A DNA stretch of 7,472 nucleotides from Bacteroidales bacterium UBA1458 (lineage in GTDB: Bacteria > Bacteroidota > Bacteroidia > Bacteroidales > VadinHA17). The stretch lies in NCBI GenBank assembly GCA_002325785.1, contig DCSU01000122.1, forward strand, positions 1-7,472, in the 5' to 3' direction. The translations under genes were made by a program, and so were the position numbers. Below are positions 1 to 6,902 of this stretch, in pieces. The notes under the pieces are model-generated. The model was not told the DNA's origin. It ran no database searches and saw nothing but the letters and a program-made list of their open reading frames with translations. Numbering within the stretch: the stretch's first letter is position 1; every line of letters starts with the position of its first letter.

Positions 1-2006
1 TCAAATCAGACTTTACACCCACGGGTGACCAGCCCGAGGCGATTAAGCAGCTTACTGCCGGACTCAGGCAGGGGGTGCCCTTTCAGACACTGCTCGGGGT
101 GACCGGATCGGGTAAGACATTCACCATTGCCAATGTCATTGAACAGCTGAACAGGCCGGTTCTTGTGCTTAGTCACAACAAGACCCTGGCAGCACAGCTC
201 TATGGCGAGTTCAAACAGTTCTTTCCTGAGAATGCAGTGGAGTATTTTGTCTCTTACTACGACTACTATCAGCCTGAGGCCTATCTGCCGGTGACCGATA
301 CCTATATAGAAAAGGATCTCTCTATCAATGATGAGCTTGAGAAACTTCGCCTGAGCGCTACTTCATCACTTCTGTCAGGCAGGAGGGATGTCATTGTGGT
401 GTCATCCGTCTCCTGTCTTTTTGGCATTGGGAACCCTGACGATTTTCGCTCCAACACCGTACATGTGATTAAGGGTGCAAAGACCGGCCGCAACGTATTG
501 CTGCGAAAGCTTGTTGACAGCCTTTATGCCCGCAATGAGATTGAATTCACGCATGGTACCTTCAGGGTCAGGGGTGACACTGTGGATGTCTTCCCGGCCT
601 ATGCTGACATTGCCCTTCGTATTGTTTTCTTCGGTGATGAAATTGAAGAGGTGTCGACTTTTGATCCGCTCAGCGGGCAGCACCGGGATGATCTTGAAGA
701 GTATGTTATTTACCCGGCCAACCTGTTTGTGACGACACGCGAGAGGATAAATGTGGCTGTAGGCATGATACAGGATGATATGGTACTGCAGGCAAAGCAC
801 TTCCGTGATACCGGCAGGCCCGAGGAGGCAAAACGCATAGAGCAGAGGGTGCAGTACGACCTGGAGATGATCAAGGAGTTGGGTTACTGCAGCGGCATTG
901 AGAACTACTCGCGCTATTTGGATGGGAGGGCTCCGGGAACGAGGCCATTCTGCCTGATCGACTGCTTCCCGAAGGACTTCCTTACGGTGATAGACGAGAG
1001 TCATGTGACACTGCCCCAGATAAGGGCCATGTATGGCGGTGATCACTCTCGCAAGCAGACGTTGGTGGAATACGGTTTCCGTCTGCCTTCCGCTCTTGAC
1101 AACAGGCCTCTGCGGCTTGAGGAGTTCGAGGCCCTCACCGGACAAACCGTTTATATGAGCGCTACCCCGGCTGAGTATGAGATGGAGAAGAGTGAGGGTG
1201 TCTATGTTGATCAGGTCATAAGACCGACCGGATTGCTTGATCCGCCGGTGGAGGTGAGACCGAGCCGCAACCAGGTTGATGACCTGATGGAGGAGATCAG
1301 AAGCCGGTCGGCAAAGGGTGAACGGGTGCTGGTAACAACCATGACAAAGAGGATGGCTGAGGAGCTGAATACTTATCTGGCCAGGTTTAACATCAAATGC
1401 CGCTACATACACTCCGGAGTGGAGACCCTGGAGAGGGTGGAGATACTGGAGGGCTTAAGGTCCGGTGAGTTCGACGTGCTGGTGGGGGTGAACCTGCTCC
1501 GTGAGGGGCTTGACCTGCCGGAGGTATCACTGGTGGCAATCCTTGATGCGGATAAAGAGGGCTTCCTGAGGTCCGGCAGGGCTCTTACCCAGACCGCAGG
1601 CCGTGCCGCAAGGAACCTGAACGGACTGGTGGTGATGTATGCTGACAGGATCACGGGGGCAATGAGGCAGACCATTGACGAGACCAACAGGCGCAGAGCC
1701 AGGCAGTTTAAGTATAATGAAGAGATGGGCATCACCCCACGCCAGATAGTGAGAAAAGGAGGAACCATGATGCGTGCCCTCAGCCGTAAGGGGGCAGAGG
1801 TAAAAGCCTACACCGGTCCTGAGACGGCAGATGTGGCAGCCGACCCTGTCATACAGTATATGTCAAGGGAACAGCTTGAAAAAGTCATCGAGAAGACACG
1901 CAAGGCGATGGAAAAAGCAGCAGGAGCACTTGATTTTATCGAGGCCGCACGGCTGCGGGATGAGATCGAGGGAATGAGAAGGCTAATGAGCAAAAAATCA
2001 GGATGA
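1..2006 (+). CDS. uvrB: UvrB, excinuclease ABC subunit B (5' end cut by window edge)
   Basis: UvrB is the DNA-damage verification helicase of nucleotide excision repair; it is loaded by UvrA and then recruits UvrC. The reading frame is open from base 3 (KSDFTPTGDQPEAIKQL), matching the extreme N-terminus of UvrB, so only about 7-10 codons are missing. The visible 667 residues fit the usual length of about 670. Visible motifs (fragment numbering) are Walker A GVTGSGKT (32-39), the tyrosine-rich beta-hairpin YYDYYQPEAY (85-94) that inserts behind the lesion, the Walker B/DEAD-like VIDESH (329-334), YMSATP (384-389), GVNLLREGLDLPEVS (495-509), GRAARN (533-538) and a C-terminal UVR motif (about 624-661) for UvrC contact. 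The GTG at 75 is internal to Walker A's upstream region and is not the start. YPANLFVT and LTQTAGRAARN are variants I associate with Bacteroidota. No defect is seen, so it should be functional. Confidence 0.97.
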   Translation, partial: KSDFTPTGDQPEAIKQLTAGLRQGVPFQTLLGVTGSGKTFTIANVIEQLNRPVLVLSHNKTLAAQLYGEFKQFFPENAVEYFVSYYDYYQPEAYLPVTDTYIEKDLSINDELEKLRLSATSSLLSGRRDVIVVSSVSCLFGIGNPDDFRSNTVHVIKGAKTGRNVLLRKLVDSLYARNEIEFTHGTFRVRGDTVDVFPAYADIALRIVFFGDEIEEVSTFDPLSGQHRDDLEEYVIYPANLFVTTRERINVAVGMIQDDMVLQAKHFRDTGRPEEAKRIEQRVQYDLEMIKELGYCSGIENYSRYLDGRAPGTRPFCLIDCFPKDFLTVIDESHVTLPQIRAMYGGDHSRKQTLVEYGFRLPSALDNRPLRLEEFEALTGQTVYMSATPAEYEMEKSEGVYVDQVIRPTGLLDPPVEVRPSRNQVDDLMEEIRSRSAKGERVLVTTMTKRMAEELNTYLARFNIKCRYIHSGVETLERVEILEGLRSGEFDVLVGVNLLREGLDLPEVSLVAILDADKEGFLRSGRALTQTAGRAARNLNGLVVMYADRITGAMRQTIDETNRRRARQFKYNEEMGITPRQIVRKGGTMMRALSRKGAEVKAYTGPETADVAADPVIQYMSREQLEKVIEKTRKAMEKAAGALDFIEAARLRDEIEGMRRLMSKKSG

Positions 2007-2016
2007 ACCTGGAGAA

Positions 2017-2038
2017 GCAAGAAATAAGCAATTCTTGC
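2017..2038 (+). terminator. Candidate stem-loop after uvrB
   Basis: A perfect 7-base-pair inverted repeat (GCAAGAA ... TTCTTGC) with an 8-base loop begins 11 bases after the uvrB stop. It is followed by GTTAATTT, only a weak T-rich tail. The position suits a uvrB terminator or mRNA 3'-end stabiliser, but the stem is A/T-rich, and a 7-base repeat can occur by chance in a window this size. The strand is assigned from the gene it follows. Confidence 0.3.
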
Positions 2039-2092
2039 GTTAATTTACTGATCCGGGTGCCGGGCTTCAGGAACCATTTAATATAATTGTAT

Positions 2093-2896
2093 ATGCAAAG
2101 ACTGATTACAAGCCTTCTTATCTTCACTGCCTTGCTTGCGGGGTGCTCCCGGCATAGCGGTCCGGAGCCTGTTGACAATCCGAAGGTAATCATATTGATG
2201 TACCACCGAATCTCTGCCGGGGAGGCCGCAAACCTCTATGAACGCAGTGCGGTTGATTTCGAGGGAGACCTTGAATACCTGCATGACAACCATATCCGGG
2301 TCATTGACTTCAGGGAACTTGAAGATATCGTTGACGGTGAGACAGAACTGCTCAGTCATGCAGCGTTGATCACCTTTGATGACGGTGATCATTCCTGGTA
2401 TACCATTGCTGCTCCGCTACTGAAAAAATACCGCATGAAAGGCACCTTCTTCCTCTGGGCATCAAAGATGGGTATGGACTCCTTCCTCACATGGGACGAG
2501 GTGACGCTGATGAGCAATTTCGCCTATGAAGGTGGTGAGAGACCATTCGCATTTGGTTCACATACAATGTCGCATCCATTTCTGATGAACATGAAAGCTG
2601 CCCTTGGAGGTGGCGAAGCCTTTGCTGCATATCTTGATGAGGAGCTGGGAGGGTCGAAGATATTGATTGACAAATATATATATGACACTGTTGAAGCCCT
2701 GGCGCTGCCCAATGGCGACGGCGCCGGTGATACAGATATAATTGCGGCGGCACAGAGGCATGGTTACCGTTTCATAAGGACCTCCGAACGCAATGTGACC
2801 GGTTCGGCCTCCACTGACCTTTACAGGCTTCCAAGCCTGCCTATGCTTGATGATACGGCCCAGGAACAGATAGGAACCTACCTGGGAATTATTTAA
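2093..2896 (+). CDS. NodB-type polysaccharide deacetylase lipoprotein (PgaB/IcaB-like)
   Basis: Predicted lipoprotein of 267 residues. ATG 2093 is chosen because it gives a compact signal peptide ending in LLAGC (Cys18); the in-frame TTG at 2087 adds only two residues. The downstream domain matches the carbohydrate esterase 4/NodB fold: MYHRI (36-40), TFDDG (94-98, with Asp96 the expected base and Asp97 a metal ligand), a KKYRMKGTFF strand (111-120), SHTMSH (156-161, with His157 and His161 as metal ligands) and LPNGDG (205-210), the counterpart of the family's YPYG motif. Such enzymes remove N- or O-acetyl groups from glycans such as poly-N-acetylglucosamine or peptidoglycan. The late Leu-x-His motif is not evident, and the protein ends soon after. 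The residues after Cys (SRHSG) lack the acidic surface-export signal known in some Bacteroidota, so a periplasm-facing anchor is inferred. It lies 24 bases before ppa. The natural substrate cannot be told. Confidence 0.85.
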   Translation: MQRLITSLLIFTALLAGCSRHSGPEPVDNPKVIILMYHRISAGEAANLYERSAVDFEGDLEYLHDNHIRVIDFRELEDIVDGETELLSHAALITFDDGDHSWYTIAAPLLKKYRMKGTFFLWASKMGMDSFLTWDEVTLMSNFAYEGGERPFAFGSHTMSHPFLMNMKAALGGGEAFAAYLDEELGGSKILIDKYIYDTVEALALPNGDGAGDTDIIAAAQRHGYRFIRTSERNVTGSASTDLYRLPSLPMLDDTAQEQIGTYLGII

Positions 2897-2920
2897 TTCA
2901 CTGATGAATACTGACCTTCA

Positions 2921-3565
2921 ATGACAAAAATTAAAAAATCGGACGAGAGGGATTGCTGCCGGTACAGATCGCACCCATGGCATGGGATCGACATCGGTGA
3001 CAAGGCCCCGGAGATAGTAATGACCTACGTCGAGATGGTACCTACTGACACGGTCAAGTATGAAATGGATAAGATATCCGGTTACCTGAGGCTCGACCGG
3101 CCTCAGAGATACTCCAACGTAGTTCCGGCACTGTATGGTTTCATCCCACGGACTCTGACCGGGGCTGCAGTGGCGGAGCGATGTATGGAAAGAACAGGCA
3201 AGAGGGGTATCAAAGGCGACGGTGATGCAATGGATATATGTATCCTTACTGAAAAGGATATCACACACGGTGATATACTTGTACTAGCAAGACCCATTGG
3301 CGGCTTCAGGATGATAGACGGGAATGAGGCTGATGACAAAATCATTGCCGTCCTGTATAATGATGCCGTCTACGGTGTCTACAGTGACATTGTAGATTGT
3401 CCCCCAATAGCTATCGAGAGGCTGAAACACTATTTCCTGACATACAAGGATCTTCCGGGAGAGAAAAGAAAGGTTACCATCGCGGAGATATATGACAGGA
3501 TGGAGGCGCAGGAGGTCATCAGCCGATCAATCGAAGACTATGATGACAGTTACCCTGCATATTAA
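2921..3565 (+). CDS. ppa: Soluble family I inorganic pyrophosphatase
   Basis: Cytosolic Mg2+-dependent enzyme that hydrolyses pyrophosphate to two phosphates, pulling biosynthetic reactions forward. All active-site residues known from E. coli PPase have counterparts in this 214-residue protein: Lys46 and Glu48 in VKYEMD, Arg60 in RLDR, Tyr72 in LYGFIP, the signature DGDAMDI with Asp100, Asp102 and Asp105, then Asp133, Asp138 and Lys140 in MIDGNEADDK, and Tyr175-Lys176 in LTYK. The signature has Ala103 where Pro is usual. It is longer than the 176-residue E. coli enzyme because of an N-terminal extension of about 17 residues and an insertion (about 81-98, AERCMERTGKRGIK) before the signature; I recall this long form from Bacteroidota and related groups. 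ATG 2921 is the first in-frame start after the previous gene, and the 24-base gap suggests co-transcription with the deacetylase gene. No Shine-Dalgarno sequence is apparent. Confidence 0.95.
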   Translation: MTKIKKSDERDCCRYRSHPWHGIDIGDKAPEIVMTYVEMVPTDTVKYEMDKISGYLRLDRPQRYSNVVPALYGFIPRTLTGAAVAERCMERTGKRGIKGDGDAMDICILTEKDITHGDILVLARPIGGFRMIDGNEADDKIIAVLYNDAVYGVYSDIVDCPPIAIERLKHYFLTYKDLPGEKRKVTIAEIYDRMEAQEVISRSIEDYDDSYPAY

Positions 3566-3697
3566 CCTGCCTCCATTGCGTAAGCAGACCTGCTCCGGAA
3601 ACTGGCATTTTTAGAGTTTGATTGACGAACAGGCGAATAAGTTGATGACCATGCTTCATATTTTGATTAATGGTGATGAACTTCCTGTGGCATTGAA

Positions 3698-3705
3698 TAA
3701 TTTTG
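3698..3705 (+). promoter_or_regulatory. Possible Bacteroidota -7 element upstream of the SiaC-like gene
   Basis: TAATTTTG matches the Bacteroidota -7 consensus TAnnTTTG and lies 51 bases before the chosen ATG, in the 191-base gap after ppa. No TTTG-type -33 element is found at the expected 19-21 base spacing; the nearest good TTTG (3662-3665) is about 32 bases away. The call is therefore weak. Apart from this the 3566-3756 gap shows a poor CCGG/CTGG hairpin followed by five Ts (3595-3612) and nothing else I can support. Confidence 0.2.
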
Positions 3706-3756
3706 GTTTGTATTATCCGTAGCACCTTAATAACGGTAATCAGGGAAGAACTTTTT

Positions 3757-4218
3757 ATGGAAGAATTGAAAGATCTGGTAATTGAAAAGACGGTAAAAAC
3801 ACCGCGCATTGAATTGATTCATGGCAGTGGAGAGATCTCTTTCTCAGGCAAGTCCTTGCCTGAGAATGCCTCCAGAATCTATGAGCCCGTATTGAACTGG
3901 GTTAATGAATACATCGTAATGCCCAGGCCGGTAACGAATCTGAGGCTCAATATGGAGTATTATAATACCTCCTCAATGCTGTGGATCTCAAAAATAATCA
4001 AATCACTCTCCAGGATCAATAACCCCGACTATCGCCTTATGGTGCATATCTATATTCCCCTTGAGGAGTATGATGACCTCAAGGAATCGGAGGATATGAG
4101 AGAGTCATTCAACCCGCTCACAGATATTCTGCAGAATGCTATCCCGGAGGTCAGTATGAAACTGTACGCCACTGACGAGGCTTCCAAGATCATCAGAGAT
4201 GCCGTGGTGCTGTTTTGA
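3757..4218 (+). CDS. SiaC-family (DUF1987) regulatory phosphoprotein
   Basis: Small cytosolic protein (153 residues) of the DUF1987/SiaC family. Family marks are TPRIELIHGSGEISFSG (15-31), the GKSLPENASRIYEPVLNW segment (31-48) and MEYYNTSSMLW (66-76). In Pseudomonas aeruginosa, SiaC is phosphorylated on a threonine (Thr68) by the SiaB kinase and dephosphorylated by SiaA; the unphosphorylated form activates the SiaD diguanylate cyclase. Thr71 in the NTSS motif here is the likely equivalent, by inference. ATG 3757 is chosen over GTG 3703 because the added 18 residues do not look like the family and overlap the possible promoter; a weak GGGAAG lies 8 bases upstream of the ATG. The usual acidic DDEDM-like stretch near the C-terminus appears as EEYDDLKESEDM (107-118). 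No kinase, phosphatase or cyclase partner gene is in the window, so its pathway here is unknown. Confidence 0.85.
   Translation: MEELKDLVIEKTVKTPRIELIHGSGEISFSGKSLPENASRIYEPVLNWVNEYIVMPRPVTNLRLNMEYYNTSSMLWISKIIKSLSRINNPDYRLMVHIYIPLEEYDDLKESEDMRESFNPLTDILQNAIPEVSMKLYATDEASKIIRDAVVLF
3831..3866. repeat. Adjacent palindromes inside the SiaC-like gene
   Basis: Bases 3841-3852 (TTCTCAGGCAAG) and 3855-3866 (CTTGCCTGAGAA) are perfect inverted repeats separated only by TC. As RNA they could form an 11-base-pair stem with a 4-base GTCC loop. Directly upstream, 3831-3840 (AGAGATCTCT) is a 10-base palindrome. Both fall in codons 25-38, which encode the conserved GKSLPEN segment, so protein constraint may account for part of the sequence. 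Twelve-base perfect arms this close are not expected by chance in 7.5 kb. A role in mRNA folding or protein binding is inference. Confidence 0.75.
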
Positions 4219-4264
4219 AGCCAGATTTTAGTCGCGGCAAGACAACCAGGCGAACCTGAGGTTT

Positions 4265-5323
4265 TCAGGACTTTTGTATCTCTCTTCTTCTTATCTCCTT
4301 AACAGCATCAATCATTGCTTCATAGCCTTCAACAGGAACATATTCGGGGATGGAGTTGCCCGATCCTAGTCCATATCCGCGGGCCTTCCTTCTATACTCG
4401 GTTCCTTTTTCCAGCACCTCCCTGTATACATCTTCACTGGATTTGAGGCAAAGAGTATTTACGTCAATTCCACCGAAGAGGCCGATCCTGTCACCGTAGA
4501 GTTCGATCCATCTCTCAAACGGAGCTATCTGGTCCTCATTTGAGTGTTTGGCATCGATACCCAGCTCAATTATGTCATCCATAATATTAAAAATACAGCC
4601 ACAACTATGCAGAAGAAATTTTTTACCGGAGGCGTGCACCGGATCAATTATTCTCCTGTACTGCGGAAGGATATGCGTCCTTATTGTTTCAGGATCGAGC
4701 ATTGTGGATGTTTTATAGCCAAGATCATCTCCCATCCTGAAGAAGACGAAAATATCGCTGTAGTTCCTTATCATCTCTGACCATAGTGTCACGTAGAGAT
4801 CGCCGATTTTCCTGAACAGGTCTCTGAACAGGTCGGGATCAAGGAACTGCATCAGACAGAGAGGCTCAAAGCCGACTAGATCCTGGCTTGATTCAAATAT
4901 CCCGTATCCGCATCCCCCATATGCCTTCATTCCTGTCGGCAAAACATCCCGAATAGCATCGAGGTGAGGTTTGTAGGTTCTCCAAAATAATTCAGGGATC
5001 TCATCAAAAGGATATCTATCGAAATCATCTCTTGTCTGTATCGGACCGGGCCTGCCGCCCATTATTGCTCCATGACCAGGATAGATATCACAGATTGCCG
5101 CTTCGTAGTCAAATGCGTCATAGGTCATCTTTTTCCAGAAGCCAACAATATTCCTATAGTACTCCCTGTAATCTTCAGTTTTATCTCCCTGTAATCCTAT
5201 CTCTTTCCCAAGATACCTGGAGATAAAGGGAAGATCGATATGATGTTCATACAATGGAAGCCGTTCCGGTTTTTTATTTTTAAGCACCTGGAGGATATTA
5301 CTATAATCCGGTGAAAATGTCAT
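4265..5323 (-). CDS. URO-D superfamily protein, probable methyltransferase-like (not HemE)
   Basis: This 352-residue protein belongs to the uroporphyrinogen decarboxylase superfamily (COG0407), which contains HemE as well as MtaA/MtbA/CmuA-type corrinoid methyltransferases. Recognisable parts are MGDDLGYKTSTMLDPETI (197-214), where the family usually has a (E/D)D-x-G/A-YK element, KKFLLHSCG (234-242) with the zinc-type His239-x-Cys241, GLFGGIDVNTL (281-291) and GLGSGNSIPEYVP (318-330). The N-terminal RQAGR motif of true HemE is absent, so haem synthesis is unlikely. The late cysteine that completes the zinc site in MtaA-like enzymes falls where this protein has GSGNS. No signal peptide is seen, so it should be cytosolic. 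It starts 13 bases after the lipoprotein gene and probably shares its transcript. A role in handling methylated catabolites is a guess from family and context; the substrate is unknown. Confidence 0.85.
   Translation of the reverse strand: MTFSPDYSNILQVLKNKKPERLPLYEHHIDLPFISRYLGKEIGLQGDKTEDYREYYRNIVGFWKKMTYDAFDYEAAICDIYPGHGAIMGGRPGPIQTRDDFDRYPFDEIPELFWRTYKPHLDAIRDVLPTGMKAYGGCGYGIFESSQDLVGFEPLCLMQFLDPDLFRDLFRKIGDLYVTLWSEMIRNYSDIFVFFRMGDDLGYKTSTMLDPETIRTHILPQYRRIIDPVHASGKKFLLHSCGCIFNIMDDIIELGIDAKHSNEDQIAPFERWIELYGDRIGLFGGIDVNTLCLKSSEDVYREVLEKGTEYRRKARGYGLGSGNSIPEYVPVEGYEAMIDAVKEIRRREIQKS
4812..4835. repeat. 12-base tandem repeat within the URO-D-like gene
   Basis: CTGAACAGGTCT is followed directly by CTGAACAGGTCG, an 11 of 12 match, in frame. 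On the coding strand it gives DLFR twice (residues 165-172) within a helix. Because the surrounding segment aligns by eye to the usual family length, this may be coincident codon choice rather than a recent duplication. Confidence 0.6.
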
Positions 5324-5336
5324 GTCAGATTATTCA

Positions 5337-6902
5337 TTATTTAGTCTTGCTGTTTTCAAGCACATCAAAATCAATATTTCTGTTATATACATTAATATTC
5401 CTGAACAACATCTTACTTCTTACCATGCAACGTATAGCAATTCGCCCGAAACTATAAACAGCTCCGTTATTAATAAATCCGTTGTCTTCGCCCTCAATTA
5501 TTACTTTTCCATCAATTGCGCCAATTATCTTACTACCCGTTTGAAGCAACTGGAGCTTGTGCCATTCATTCAGAGAAAGCAGGTGATCAAGGGTGCCGAA
5601 GCCTATGGGATACTGGTAAGGGTTTTTCAGCATGGCCCCAGTAGAAATATCGTTTCTCACGTCGTTCATTTCCCTGTAATACTCCCAATGGTAATTTCTT
5701 ACACTTGACCAGGCAACCATGTTCATATTTCCTGCTGTTCGTAAAGGATAATCTGCCATGAAGTCTTCTCTTTGCATGCCCGAGGCCTGGATCATCAGTA
5801 GGCTCAGTCCCCCTCTCCGGAGTGTTTTAAATTCATATTCAACATACAAATCCCCTTCAAACGGCTTATTTGTACATACATACACCTGCTTTTCATACTG
5901 TCCTTCACCGATCGGCACATCAGGTGTTTCAATCATCAATCCTTCATCAGTAATTTTCACTGCCTGAGCATATCCCTGTAAATAAAATGAATCAATGTCT
6001 CCCTGATTTGTTAGTGAAATGTTAAGTTTATTTGTCCAGTCTCCTCCAGGTTCGAAGCTGAACTTTTTTATCTCTTTCCCGGTATAAATATGTTTCAGCC
6101 TGTCTTCAAATACCTGGTCAAAATCTGTTGCCTGGTTTCTGTAAAGGTCATAAATCTCCACGTCGGAGAGTGGATCGATATAAAACTGAACATCCGAAAA
6201 AACAAGGGCCGGATTACCCAGAAACAAGGTGTCGCCGCAAAAATCTCTTTCAAGCCTTTCACAGGTTACATCATTGCTGGCAACTTTTATCCCGTTAATG
6301 TAGATTGAGATTTTTTTCTGAGGAAGATCCCATGTAGCAGTAATGTAGTACCATCTGAGCTTTTCAAAATCAGAATGATTTGCTGCTGCAGCTGCATGAT
6401 TATACATATCATGTCCGGTACCCTGCCTAAATTTTATCGTTAGCCCCGGATGCCAGGATTTGTTTATATAAAATGAAAAATTTGCTTCAGTAAAATTACC
6501 GGAATCATGACTGTCGCTTAACAGAGGGAAAATATTAAAATTCTTGTTATCAGCGCCAAAGTAACTTGCGCTCCAAGCCGGTGCAATGTCTTCAAGAGCC
6601 ATCACCCAGATAGCCAAAGTTCCTTTATTGCTATTAATGTTATGCTTTAATAATTTGATCCGTGTATGTGAACTCGTGGCATTTAATCCAGAACGTCCGT
6701 TTTTTTTCACTATTCTTGCAGCGCCATCAATTAATACATTAGTTTGAGATTCGAGCGTATTGAAATTGTAATTAACATCCGGTTCCGGCAAAGTGGTTTT
6801 AGTTGTGTCTGCACAAGAAGAAGATAAAAATGAGAATAGCGTTGATAAACATAAAAAATGAAGTAATAATCCTGCCTTGCACTTTGTTAATGACGCTTTC
6901 AT
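5337..6902 (-). CDS. Predicted lipoprotein with LamG-like and DUF1961-like domains
   Basis: Predicted lipoprotein of 521 residues. The N-terminus has Lys residues, a hydrophobic stretch and FLSSSC, giving Cys30 as the likely lipidation site; Ser at -3 is a loose lipobox, so cleavage as a plain signal peptide is possible. Residues about 45-255 resemble a LamG/concanavalin-like domain: GTLAIWVMAL (94-103) and WYYITATWDLPQKKISIYIN (184-203). Residues about 270-507 resemble DUF1961, the family of B. subtilis YesU from a rhamnogalacturonan-use operon: VEYEFKTLRRGGLSLLM (354-370), ASGMQREDFMADYPLR (373-388), VRNYHWEYYREMNDVRND (401-418), LNEWHKLQLLQTGSKI (444-459) and a terminal RIAIRCMVRSKMLFRNINVY (487-506). 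Both are beta-sandwich folds common in glycan binding or cleavage. No catalytic residues can be assigned. Its ATG overlaps the upstream stop (TAATG) and the URO-D-like gene follows after 13 bases. Sampled lines are near 37% GC. Confidence 0.75.
   Translation of the reverse strand: MKASLTKCKAGLLLHFLCLSTLFSFLSSSCADTTKTTLPEPDVNYNFNTLESQTNVLIDGAARIVKKNGRSGLNATSSHTRIKLLKHNINSNKGTLAIWVMALEDIAPAWSASYFGADNKNFNIFPLLSDSHDSGNFTEANFSFYINKSWHPGLTIKFRQGTGHDMYNHAAAAANHSDFEKLRWYYITATWDLPQKKISIYINGIKVASNDVTCERLERDFCGDTLFLGNPALVFSDVQFYIDPLSDVEIYDLYRNQATDFDQVFEDRLKHIYTGKEIKKFSFEPGGDWTNKLNISLTNQGDIDSFYLQGYAQAVKITDEGLMIETPDVPIGEGQYEKQVYVCTNKPFEGDLYVEYEFKTLRRGGLSLLMIQASGMQREDFMADYPLRTAGNMNMVAWSSVRNYHWEYYREMNDVRNDISTGAMLKNPYQYPIGFGTLDHLLSLNEWHKLQLLQTGSKIIGAIDGKVIIEGEDNGFINNGAVYSFGRIAIRCMVRSKMLFRNINVYNRNIDFDVLENSKTK

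Noticed and set aside
402..1412. 336-codon open frame antisense to uvrB
   Set aside because: It lies wholly opposite a highly conserved gene and its product has no recognisable domain; it is a by-product of uvrB codon use.
2367..2391. 8-base inverted repeat TGATCACC ... GGTGATCA with a 9-base spacer
   Set aside because: It sits in codons for the catalytic TFDDG motif, and repeats of this size are expected by chance in a window this long.
3519..3809. 96-codon minus-strand frame across the ppa-SiaC gap
   Set aside because: It overlaps the ends of two well-supported genes, has no recognisable domain and no clear start context.
4255..4269. CCTGA/TCAGG hairpin at the convergent gene ends as a two-way terminator
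   Set aside because: It has only five base pairs, includes the stop codon of the URO-D-like gene, and is followed by just four Ts.
5162..5196. 12-base direct repeat CTCCCTGTAATC, 23 bases apart, with similar copies elsewhere in the minus-strand genes
   Set aside because: On the coding strand these mostly reflect Tyr-Arg-Glu codons (TAC AGG GAG); the two close copies are in different frames and show no array-like spacing.
4265..5323. HemE (uroporphyrinogen decarboxylase of haem synthesis)
   Set aside because: The N-terminal RQAGR motif is missing, an HSCG zinc-type motif is present, and the neighbours are not haem genes.
5322..5708. 128-codon plus-strand frame opposite the lipoprotein gene
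   Set aside because: The minus-strand protein there is in a recognisable domain; the plus-strand product resembles nothing.
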